Shown one piece after another: positions 1-5,517 of a stretch of 6,592 bases of DNA. The stretch spans positions 1 through 6,592 of the forward strand of contig JANXUN010000221.1 of the NCBI GenBank assembly GCA_025356185.1, written 5' to 3'. The first letter of the stretch is position 1. Every line of letters starts with the position of its first letter. The DNA is from Gemmatimonadaceae bacterium. GTDB lineage: Bacteria > Gemmatimonadota > Gemmatimonadetes > Gemmatimonadales > Gemmatimonadaceae. The notes beneath the pieces were generated by a model, which was not told the DNA's origin, searched no databases, and saw only the letters and a list, made by a program, of their open reading frames with translations. Both the position numbers and the translations under genes were made by a program.

Positions 1-304
1 CGAGTTTGCGACGTCCAACATCGGCGATCCCATGCATGATCTGCCGATGGAGATTGGTGACATCCACCACGTCAAAGTCCACGAGTCCAATCGTCCCAAC
101 GCCGGCCCCCGCCAAATACAGCGCGACCGGAGAACCAAGTCCTCCCGCTCCCACGACGAGTGCGCGCGAGGCTTTCAAGCGTCGTTGCCCGTCGACGCCG
201 ATCTGCGGGAGCGTGATTTGGCGACTGTAGCGGGCTTCTTCGCGCGCCGTCAGCGCCGAGGGGTCGTTGTGCGGTGAGCCGCCGAGTGAAGACGCGTTCG
301 TCAT
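1..304 (-). CDS. ThiF/MoeB-type E1-like adenylyltransferase, N-terminal part
   Basis: This gene runs leftward from an ATG at 304-302 and leaves the window after 101 codons, so only the nucleotide-binding half is visible. The family (ThiF/MoeB/HesA/UBA E1) adenylates the C-terminal Gly-Gly of a ubiquitin-like sulfur carrier such as MoaD or ThiS, in the cytoplasm. The sequence shows RYSRQ (residues 25-29), the glycine-rich ATP loop GAGGLGSP (52-59), the acidic pair D76/D78, the NLHRQ segment (84-88) with N84, R87 and Q88, and K100 in the VGRRK segment, all where this family has its ATP-contacting residues. No residue seen is defective. The CxxC zinc sites and any catalytic cysteine or rhodanese domain would lie outside the window, so MoeB, ThiF and MoeZ types cannot be told apart. 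There is no clear Shine-Dalgarno before the ATG. The gene is divergent from the propeller-MoaD operon with a 72-bp gap, and MoaD is its expected kind of substrate. Confidence 0.93.
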   Translation of the reverse strand, partial: MTNASSLGGSPHNDPSALTAREEARYSRQITLPQIGVDGQRRLKASRALVVGAGGLGSPVALYLAGAGVGTIGLVDFDVVDVTNLHRQIMHGIADVGRRKL

Positions 305-314
305 AGAGGAAAGT

Positions 315-343
315 TCGACAGACGCCGTCGCCTTCGCTATGCT
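315..343 (+). promoter_or_regulatory. Probable sigma-70-type promoter for the propeller operon
   Basis: A -35-like TCGACA (315-320, 5 of 6 matches to TTGACA) and a -10-like TATGCT (338-343, 4 of 6) are separated by exactly 17 bp. Transcription would start near 350, leaving a leader of about 27 nt before the ATG at 377. This is the only clear candidate in the divergent gap. The opposite strand has a GATACT-like hexamer (353-348) but no good partner -35. Confidence 0.45.
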
Positions 344-363
344 TTTTAGTATCAAAACCTCAC

Positions 364-369
364 GAGGAG
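364..369 (+). promoter_or_regulatory. Shine-Dalgarno of the propeller gene
   Basis: GAGGAG lies 7 nt before the ATG at 377 and fixes that start. It is one of only two convincing ribosome binding sites in the window. Confidence 0.8.
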
Positions 370-376
370 CACGACC

Positions 377-1492
377 ATGAGCGGAGTACGGGTGCTGGTG
401 GGCACGCGCAAGGGCGCGTTCATTCTCTCGGCCGACGGAAAGCGTGACAAATGGCACGTCAGCGGACCGCACTTTCCGGGTTTTGAGATGTACCACCTCA
501 AGGGCTCGCCGGTCGATCCCAATCGCATCTACGCGTCCCAGTCCAGCTCGTGGTTTGGACAGCTCATGCAGCGCTCGGACGACGGTGGCGTCACGTGGAA
601 CGCCGTCGGCAATCAATTTCCGTACGACGGGGTACCGGGTACACATCAGTGGTACGATGGCACGCCGCATCCGTGGGAGTTCAAGCGCGTGTGGCACGTG
701 GAGCCGTCGCTCTCTGACGCCGACGTCGTGTACGCCGGCATCGAAGACGCCGCGCTCTTTCGCTCAGCCGACGGAGGTACGACATGGACCGAACTATCAG
801 GACTCCGGAAGCATGGATCAGGTCCTCGCTGGGCACCGGGTGCCGGTGGCATGTGTTTGCATACGATCATCATCGATCCGACCAAGCATGACCGTATGTA
901 CGTCGCAATCTCTGCAGCAGGCACATTCCGCACCGAGGATGGGGGGGCAACGTGGACAGCGATCAACAAAGGGTTGCGCTCCAACTTTCTTCCCGATCCG
1001 ACGGCAGAAGTCGGCCACTGCGTGCATCACGTGACCATGCATGCGTCGCGCCCGCAAACGCTCTTCATGCAAAAGCACTGGGACGTCATGCGCAGCGATG
1101 ATCGCGGCGACAACTGGTACGAAGTCAGCGGCAATCTGCCGACCGACTTTGGCTTTGTGATCGATGTGCACGCGCACGAACCGGAAACCGTGTACGTCGT
1201 TCCTATTACCAGCGACTCACATCACTTCGTCTCCGAAGGAAAATTGCGCGTGTACCGCAGCAAAAGCGGTGGCAACGAGTGGGAAGCGCTCACCAAAGGC
1301 CTGCCGCAAGAGAATTGCTACGTGAACGTGCTGCGCGATGCGATGGCCGTCGACACACTCGACGAGTGCGGTGTGTACTTTGGTACGTCGGGCGGGCAAG
1401 TGTATGCCTCTCGTGACGGTGGCGATAGTTGGAACGCGATCGTACGCGATCTACCGGCCGTATTGTCTGTTGAAGTGCAAACGCTCGCATGA
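377..1492 (+). CDS. Asp-box (BNR/sialidase-like) seven-bladed beta-propeller protein
   Basis: The 371-residue protein belongs to the WD40/YVTN/BNR-like propellers, often auto-named exo-alpha-sialidase or glycosyl hydrolase. Asp-box motifs (S-x-D-x-G-x-x-W) recur every 50-63 residues: SDDGGVTW (67-74), SADGGTTW (130-137), TEDGGATW (186-193), SDDRGDNW (240-247), a degenerate SKSGGNEW (295-302) and SRDGGDSW (345-352). A looser SADGKRDKW (18-26) would make seven, which fits a closed seven-bladed propeller. I see no signal peptide or membrane segment, so it should be cytoplasmic, unlike true secreted sialidases, and I do not see a convincing sialidase arginine triad. Histidines and tryptophans cluster at 89-107 (HQWYDGTPHPW and after). 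It starts from a good Shine-Dalgarno and its stop overlaps the start of the MoaD-like gene (ATGA), which implies translational coupling and a shared role. The fold is confident; the biochemical function is unknown. Confidence 0.9.
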   Translation: MSGVRVLVGTRKGAFILSADGKRDKWHVSGPHFPGFEMYHLKGSPVDPNRIYASQSSSWFGQLMQRSDDGGVTWNAVGNQFPYDGVPGTHQWYDGTPHPWEFKRVWHVEPSLSDADVVYAGIEDAALFRSADGGTTWTELSGLRKHGSGPRWAPGAGGMCLHTIIIDPTKHDRMYVAISAAGTFRTEDGGATWTAINKGLRSNFLPDPTAEVGHCVHHVTMHASRPQTLFMQKHWDVMRSDDRGDNWYEVSGNLPTDFGFVIDVHAHEPETVYVVPITSDSHHFVSEGKLRVYRSKSGGNEWEALTKGLPQENCYVNVLRDAMAVDTLDECGVYFGTSGGQVYASRDGGDSWNAIVRDLPAVLSVEVQTLA

Positions 1493-1857
1493 CGCAAGCC
1501 GTCCTGACACCAGCTGACGTCGCGCATGACGACCTCGCGCACGTCGACAGTGGTCACGCCGACGTGCGCGTGCTCCTCCCGTCGCTCTTGCGCGATATGA
1601 TCGGCGCAAGCGGCGAGATCACGCTGCAGGTGTCGCTTCCGGTCACGCAAGCACGTGTCATCGACGCGCTCGAAACGAAGTACCCGATGTTGCTCGGCAC
1701 CGTCCGCGACGCCGCGACGCAACGGCGACGTCCGCTCGTGCGATTCTACGCGTGTGAGGAGGATCTGTCTCATGATGACCCGAATCTGCCGCTGCCCGAC
1801 GCCGTTGCTCGCGGCGCAGAACCGTTTCTCGTTGTCGGAGCAATCGCCGGTGGCTAA
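1489..1857 (+). CDS. MoaD/ThiS-family ubiquitin-like sulfur-carrier protein
   Basis: The 122-residue protein has a beta-grasp pattern: a first strand around VRVLLPSLL (26-34), a second at EITLQVSL (43-50), a helix at ARVIDALETKYP (55-66), a strand at PLVRFYACEE (82-91), and a C-terminal FLVVGAIAGG (113-122). The terminal Gly-Gly is what an E1-like enzyme adenylates and then thiocarboxylates, and the divergent ThiF/MoeB gene is a natural partner. Typical MoaD and ThiS proteins are about 65-90 residues. The excess is a His/Asp-rich N-terminal stretch (residues 1-24, with HDD, HVDSGH) and a longer loop at 92-105. The ATG at 1489 lies in an ATGA overlap with the propeller stop and has no Shine-Dalgarno of its own, so it is probably translated by coupling. 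A later start at a GTG codon near 1564 would remove the extension but has less support. Its role (molybdopterin, thiamine or a dedicated pathway) cannot be decided here, since no other Moco or thiamine gene is visible. Confidence 0.87.
   Translation: MTQAVLTPADVAHDDLAHVDSGHADVRVLLPSLLRDMIGASGEITLQVSLPVTQARVIDALETKYPMLLGTVRDAATQRRRPLVRFYACEEDLSHDDPNLPLPDAVARGAEPFLVVGAIAGG
1836..1840 (+). promoter_or_regulatory. Shine-Dalgarno deciding the GTG start of the DUF1800 gene
   Basis: CGGAG, inside the end of the MoaD-like gene, sits 9 nt before GTG 1850-1852. It supports this start over the in-frame ATG codons upstream (1655, and those near 1772), which would put about 65 arginine- and cysteine-rich, out-of-frame-looking residues before the lipoprotein signal. 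Confidence 0.6.
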
Positions 1858-3568
1858 GCATCGAAACGCATTCCGATGTGCGTCCGCATTCGTTGCAGTG
1901 CTGCTGCTCGCGGCGTGCAGCCCGTCCGCCAACACCGGCGCGCGCGCGTCGTCCTCGATGGCCCCGTCATCGGGAGGTCGAGAACAGACGCGCGAAGAAC
2001 AAACGGCACATGTGCTTTCGCGCCTCGCGTTTGGCGCTAAGCCTGGCGACGTCCAACGCGTGCAGCGCATGGGTGTTGACGCGTGGATCGCGGAACAGCT
2101 CGAACCTTCACGCATTAACGACAGCCTTGGCGATGCGATCGCGGCGCGACTCGCGGTCAGCACCGAGGCCGCGAAGCATTTGGTTGATTTGTATCCGCCG
2201 CAAGACATCTGGATTCGCAAGCTGCGCACCGAACGCGGAATCGCTGCCGCCGCGCAATTTTTACCAAATGCTGACGACAGCGCCGCGTACAAAGCACTTA
2301 CCACGCAAGGCAATCGCTACGCCGATCAGATGATGGCGCTGCGTGTCGCGCGTGCGCAGGTGAGTGACCGGCAACTGCTTGAAGTGATGACTGACTTCTG
2401 GGAAAACCATTTCTCCGTGTTCAACGGAAAAATGCCCACGCGCTTTAGCATGCTCGAGTACGATCGCGATGTCATTCGGCCGCGCGCGCTTGGGAATTTT
2501 CGCGACCTGTTGGGCGCGGTCGCGCACAGTCCCGCCATGCTCTTCTATCTCGATAATTTTCAAAGCGGCGCCGACTCAGCACATCTCAATGTCAACGAGT
2601 ACAAGGTGTTGCAGCGCACGAACAATCGCCCAACGATTAAGCGCAAAAACGGGCTCAACGAAAACTACGGGCGGGAGTTGCTCGAGTTGCACACCTTGGG
2701 CGTCGACGGCGGCTATACGCAACAAGATGTTTTAAACGTGTCGCGCGCCCTTACCGGATGGACGTTGCAAACACCGCGTGAAGGGGGAGCGTTTCTATTC
2801 CGCCCCGAAACGCACGATGCCGAAGAGAAGATCGTCTTGGGCCATAAGCTGACCGCCGGACGTGGCATCGAGGACGGCGAGGAGGTCCTCGACATCATCG
2901 CGAAACATCCGAGCACCGCGAAATACATTGCGACAAAGCTCGCCACGCGATTTGTATCGGACTCGCCGAGTGTCGCATTGATTGATCGCGCCGCGCGTGC
3001 GTTTCAGAGCAGTGGTGGAGATATTCGCGCGACGCTTCGCGTGATTATCACAAGCCCTGAGTTTTTTTCGCATGCCGCGTATCGCGCGAAGGTGAAGTCG
3101 CCGTTTGAGTTTGTCGTCAGCGTGCGTCGCGCTATGGACGCGCTGCCCGATACGTCTGTGCGAACAGTGCAAGCGATCGGCCGGCTCGGGCAACCATTGT
3201 GGGGCAAGCTCACGCCCAACGGATGGCCGGAAACCGGTGAATCATGGATGAACACCGGGTCGATCTTGAATCGCATCAACTTTGCGATGCAGATCGCGCT
3301 CGGGCGTTTTCCCGACACGGCGGTTGAGCTGTGGCCGTATTGGCGGTCACTGGCGCTCGCCCCCTTTAATTCGCAGGTGGACGGCATTGTGAATCATGTA
3401 CTCGATGGCAAGGCGTCGCGTGAAACGCGCGAGGTGCTTGTGTCGGGGCACAATCCGATGGCAGACGCGAATGCAAAGCCCGCGATGCCAAACGCGCTTC
3501 CCGCGACGCCGGGTCTTCGCGATTTGCTTGGCCTCGCGCTTGGCGCACCTGAATTTCAACGTCGTTAA
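1850..3568 (+). CDS. DUF1800 family lipoprotein
   Basis: The 572-residue protein starts at GTG 1850. This gives a short basic N-terminus (AKHRNAFR), a hydrophobic core and a lipobox LAAC with the lipidated cysteine at position 23, so it should be exported and membrane-anchored. The rest matches the DUF1800 family over its whole length: HVLSRLAFG (54-62) at the domain start, FWENHF (183-188), a conserved block at 270-290 including NENYGRELLELHTLG, ALTGWT (300-305), the conserved block at 456-479 (GWPETGES, NRINFA) and the usual end LLGLALGAPEFQRR (559-572). The family has no proven biochemical activity. DUF1800 genes are very often followed by a DUF1501 gene, but here the next gene is a small exported protein. 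The start codon overlaps the MoaD-like gene by 8 nt, so both are likely on one transcript. Family assignment is firm; function is unknown. Confidence 0.92.
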   Translation: MAKHRNAFRCASAFVAVLLLAACSPSANTGARASSSMAPSSGGREQTREEQTAHVLSRLAFGAKPGDVQRVQRMGVDAWIAEQLEPSRINDSLGDAIAARLAVSTEAAKHLVDLYPPQDIWIRKLRTERGIAAAAQFLPNADDSAAYKALTTQGNRYADQMMALRVARAQVSDRQLLEVMTDFWENHFSVFNGKMPTRFSMLEYDRDVIRPRALGNFRDLLGAVAHSPAMLFYLDNFQSGADSAHLNVNEYKVLQRTNNRPTIKRKNGLNENYGRELLELHTLGVDGGYTQQDVLNVSRALTGWTLQTPREGGAFLFRPETHDAEEKIVLGHKLTAGRGIEDGEEVLDIIAKHPSTAKYIATKLATRFVSDSPSVALIDRAARAFQSSGGDIRATLRVIITSPEFFSHAAYRAKVKSPFEFVVSVRRAMDALPDTSVRTVQAIGRLGQPLWGKLTPNGWPETGESWMNTGSILNRINFAMQIALGRFPDTAVELWPYWRSLALAPFNSQVDGIVNHVLDGKASRETREVLVSGHNPMADANAKPAMPNALPATPGLRDLLGLALGAPEFQRR

Positions 3569-3580
3569 CTCACATTACGC

Positions 3581-4024
3581 ATGACTCAGACACGTTTCCG
3601 CCGACGTTCACGGCATGCACTTGCTGCACTCGTGCTCGTCGCGTGCGCTGCACCGCTCGTCGCGCAGCCGAAGGCAAAGGCGAAGGCAGCGACCGACGCG
3701 AAAAGCGCGACGCCAATGCTGGTCGGCGCATGGATGGGAACGGCGACGGTTCCGCTCAAAGACAGCTCGATTGTGGTGCCGGTGTTCTACACGTTCACGC
3801 AAACGGGAACGACCATTGGCGGAACAGCGATGGTGCCCGGACAAGGATCCGGTCCGATTGCCAACGTGGTGCAAACGGGAACGCACGTCGCATTTCGCGT
3901 GACCGCGCCCGAGGGCAAACTGCTTGAGCACGACGGGGCATTTACAAAAGACGGCGGCATTGAAGGGATGGTAAGTCTCGACAAACTGCCCATCGCCAAA
4001 TTCAAAATCGCGCCGAAAAAATAG
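3581..4024 (+). CDS. Small exported beta-rich protein of unknown function
   Basis: I do not recognise a named family for this 147-residue protein. It has a very basic N-terminus (RFRRRSRH), a hydrophobic segment (13-28) and a probable signal peptidase I site at VA-Q (28/29). An LVAC sequence (19-22) could instead be a lipobox, so a lipoprotein is possible. A Lys/Ala-rich linker (30-43) leads to a domain of alternating beta strands that begins LVGAWMGTA, resembling the G-x-W start of lipocalin-like barrels, and contains two QTGT turns in similar strand contexts. It ends in KIAPKK. The start lies 12 nt after the DUF1800 stop with no evident Shine-Dalgarno, so it is probably the last gene of the operon. 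A periplasmic or outer-membrane-associated binding or accessory role for the DUF1800 protein is only a guess. Confidence 0.75.
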   Translation: MTQTRFRRRSRHALAALVLVACAAPLVAQPKAKAKAATDAKSATPMLVGAWMGTATVPLKDSSIVVPVFYTFTQTGTTIGGTAMVPGQGSGPIANVVQTGTHVAFRVTAPEGKLLEHDGAFTKDGGIEGMVSLDKLPIAKFKIAPKK

Positions 4025-4036
4025 CGACATCACAGT

Positions 4037-4051
4037 GCGCGGTGCACGCGC
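4037..4051 (+). terminator. Weak GC hairpin between convergent genes
   Basis: GCGCG and CGCGC pair around a GTGCA loop, 12 nt after the stop of the small exported protein and before the convergent pqiA-like stop. There is no T-run on either strand. The stem is short and a second CGCGC copy nearby (about 4059-4063) could compete, so this is only a possible terminator. Confidence 0.2.
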
Positions 4052-4084
4052 CTTCGCACGCGCAACTGATCGCCGTATCGCGAC

Positions 4085-4585
4085 CTATGTTGCGCCGTGT
4101 GGCGGATCAATCCGCAATAGCTGAAACGCGGCGTTCGACACCAAACAGTACGACGCAAAGAAGTAAAATCCCGGCCCCGCAATTGCCGACAAATTCGCAG
4201 TACCTTTGGCGGCGAGCAGCGCGATCAACATGCCGACAGCAAATACGTCGGCCATCGACCACTTACTGATCGCGCGCACAAACAGATAGAGCCGGTACGA
4301 CGTTGCCGATCGGCGCATCGCAAAGATTGGTACGAGCAGCGCGGCTTTGATCAGCGGTACGAGCACGCTGAACAGCAAAATGAGTCCGGCGACAAAGTTG
4401 TTGCCGGACGAATGCAGACTCTGAATGGCGCTGACGACGCTGCGCGTTTCGTTCGACAGCACGCGCTCGGCGCCGAACATCTCCATGGTGGCTTTGATCG
4501 TGAGGACGGGCTGAACGAGCCCTGGCCACAGGAGCCCGAGTGAGATGAGGGCGAGCAGGAGCGCGAGGCGATTACGGGGGGGCAT
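4085..4585 (-). CDS. PqiA-family (paraquat-inducible protein A) membrane protein, single domain
   Basis: The 166-residue protein has four hydrophobic segments, at about 6-28, 64-90, 111-127 and 135-157. It carries the PqiA signature KWSMADVF (108-115) before the third segment, followed by GPGFYFFA after it. PqiA-type proteins are inner-membrane partners of MCE-domain lipid-transport proteins (PqiB/YebT systems) in Enterobacteria. The usual E. coli PqiA has two such modules and CxxC zinc-binding motifs. This protein has one module and a single cysteine (147), so it is a half-size form without that metal site. No MCE gene is adjacent. Transcription runs leftward and converges on the operon ending at 4024. 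There is no Shine-Dalgarno. A TACTCT hexamer (4598-4593) lies 7 nt before the ATG and could be a -10 of a leaderless transcript, but I see no matching -35. Confidence 0.85.
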   Translation of the reverse strand: MPPRNRLALLLALISLGLLWPGLVQPVLTIKATMEMFGAERVLSNETRSVVSAIQSLHSSGNNFVAGLILLFSVLVPLIKAALLVPIFAMRRSATSYRLYLFVRAISKWSMADVFAVGMLIALLAAKGTANLSAIAGPGFYFFASYCLVSNAAFQLLRIDPPHGAT

Positions 4586-4610
4586 GATGACAAGAGTAAC
4601 GAACGGGGGA

Positions 4611-4735
4611 CCGGCAGGTTACTGCAGGCGTAACGGCGGGTGCAACTGCGGGTTAACCGCGACCCGCCGTACTGCAGGTAACCTGCAGGTAAACCCGCTG
4701 AACACCCGCCGTACACCCGCCGTAGAAACCCGAAG
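4611..4735. repeat. Degenerate 10-12 nt repeat cluster with central inversion
   Basis: The gap between the pqiA-like and antitoxin genes (4586-4775, 190 bp) is filled by variants of a GC(A/G)GGTnnAC-like unit, e.g. GCAGGTTACT, GCAGGCGTAAC, GCGGGTTAACC. After about 4660 the complementary form ACCCGCCGT takes over. ACACCCGCCGT occurs twice in perfect tandem (4702-4712, 4713-4723). ACGGCGGGT (4633-4641) is inverted against ACCCGCCGT (4662-4670), and the pairing extends imperfectly to 4618-4683. CTGCAGGT-A-ACCTGCAG is an odd-centred palindrome (about 4672-4688). The region is not coding in any convincing frame, although an upstream reading frame of the antitoxin crosses it. Whether it is a dispersed repeat family cannot be seen from one copy. 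Confidence 0.7.
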
Positions 4736-4740
4736 GTCCC

Positions 4741-4769
4741 TTGACTGGACCCAGCTAGCTTGGTACCAT
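4741..4769 (+). promoter_or_regulatory. Promoter of the toxin-antitoxin operon
   Basis: TTGACT (4741-4746, 5 of 6) and TACCAT (4764-4769, 4 of 6) are separated by 17 bp. The expected start of transcription is about 4776, which is the A of the antitoxin ATG. No Shine-Dalgarno is present, so a leaderless transcript fits. The repeat cluster ends only a few bases upstream of the -35. VapB-type antitoxins usually bind their own promoter with the toxin, but I see no obvious operator palindrome between 4741 and 4776 beyond the short AGCTAGCT (4753-4760). Confidence 0.55.
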
Positions 4770-4775
4770 GCTTCC

Positions 4776-5057
4776 ATGAAAGCCACCATCGACTTTGACG
4801 ACGCCCTCTATCGTCGCCTCAAAATCGAAGCCGCTCGCCGTGGACGGACGGTGCGTGACTTGGTGGCCGACGGGGTGCGGCTTGTGCTCGACGCACCCGC
4901 CACGACTGGCGCTGGCACGGTGACGGAGTCGCCGGACGCCTGGCGGCCTCCGTGGTTCGGCGCGCTCGCCCGGTACGGGCGAGCCGTCGACGAGCATGCG
5001 ATGAGCGCTGTGCGCGAGAGCATCGCGCTGGGGCGCTCCCGCGATCGCACTAGGTGA
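4776..5057 (+). CDS. VapB-type antitoxin
   Basis: The 93-residue protein starts MKATIDFDDALYRRLK, followed by AARRGRTVRDLVADGVRLVL. This is the strand-helix-helix layout of ribbon-helix-helix-like VapB antitoxins, which dimerise and bind operator DNA. The C-terminal half has PPWFGALARYGRA (58-70), an aromatic segment seen in this group that would bind and block the PIN toxin. The ATG at 4776 is preferred because it begins the conserved domain and coincides with the predicted transcription start. The reading frame stays open upstream to 4545, but that part encodes low-complexity repeat-derived sequence. The stop overlaps the toxin start as GTGA. The protein is expected to neutralise the downstream VapC and, with it, repress the operon. 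Confidence 0.88.
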   Translation: MKATIDFDDALYRRLKIEAARRGRTVRDLVADGVRLVLDAPATTGAGTVTESPDAWRPPWFGALARYGRAVDEHAMSAVRESIALGRSRDRTR

Positions 5058-5473
5058 GTGTCGGGCTCGACACCTCGGTCACGCTCCGCCTCCTGACCGG
5101 CACTCCCACCCACCAAGCCGAAACCGCTCGCGCGCTCGTCGCGAACGCTCCGTCGCCGGTCGTCGTCTCGGACTTGGTCGTCTGCGAAACATACTTCGCC
5201 CTGCGACATCACTACGCCGTTCCGCACGCCGACGCGATTCTTGCGTTAGGAGCGCTGCTCAGTGAATCGCGCGTTCGTCCATCGGGAACTGCACGCGTGG
5301 TGTTAGCTGAACTCTCCGCACGCGCCCACGTCAAACGCGCACCGGAGCTCATCGCGCGTCTCATTCACGCCGACTACGCGCGTGATGACATCACCGTCGC
5401 GACGTTCGATCGTGCCTTCGAGTCCCTCAGCGGCGCGCAGCTCCTCGACACGTCTTCCGCCGTTAGCCGCTAG
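5054..5473 (+). CDS. VapC-type PIN-domain ribonuclease toxin
   Basis: The 139-residue PIN-domain protein starts at a GTG overlapping the antitoxin stop by 4 nt. The Mg-binding acidic residues of the fold are in place: D6 in GLDTS, E45 in VVCETYFAL, D107 in IHADYA, and D119 in ATFDRAF. PIN toxins of this type cleave specific RNAs (tRNAs or rRNA in characterised cases) when the antitoxin is lost; the target here cannot be read from sequence. Nothing suggests inactivation. Translation probably depends on the antitoxin through the overlap, since only a weak AGG precedes the GTG. A strong hairpin follows the stop by 6 nt. Confidence 0.9.
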   Translation: MSVGLDTSVTLRLLTGTPTHQAETARALVANAPSPVVVSDLVVCETYFALRHHYAVPHADAILALGALLSESRVRPSGTARVVLAELSARAHVKRAPELIARLIHADYARDDITVATFDRAFESLSGAQLLDTSSAVSR

Positions 5474-5479
5474 CGTGGC

Positions 5480-5501
5480 CGCGGCGGCACACGCCGCCGC
5501 G
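5480..5501. terminator. GC-rich hairpin between vapC and the PAP2 gene
   Basis: CGCGGCGGC and GCCGCCGCG form a perfect 9-bp stem around ACAC, just after the vapC stop (5473) and before the convergent PAP2 stop (5518-5520). It lacks a T-tract on both strands, so it is not a classical intrinsic terminator. It may act as a bidirectional stop or as 3'-end protection for the two convergent messages. Confidence 0.5.
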
Positions 5502-5517
5502 CGCGGTCATTCGTGCG

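Noticed and set aside
377..1492. True secreted sialidase
   Set aside because: Asp-boxes alone define a propeller fold. There is no signal peptide and no convincing catalytic set, so I did not assign sialidase activity.
1655..1849. N-terminal extension of the DUF1800 gene to an ATG at 1655
   Set aside because: The added 65 residues are an out-of-frame reading of the MoaD-like gene. They would bury the lipoprotein signal peptide, which needs to be at the N-terminus.
1318..2313. Long open frame on the minus strand (331 codons) across the MoaD and DUF1800 genes
   Set aside because: It lies antisense to well-supported genes and its translation is rich in Arg, Cys and Ser with no recognisable domain. 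It is typical of antisense frames in high-GC DNA.
4611..4735. CRISPR array
   Set aside because: The units are only 10-12 nt, contiguous and degenerate, with no spacers of constant length and no cas genes in view.
4545..4775. Upstream extension of the antitoxin frame through the repeat cluster
   Set aside because: The VapB-like domain starts at 4776, a promoter lies inside the extension, and the extra residues come from repeats and from antisense of the pqiA-like gene.
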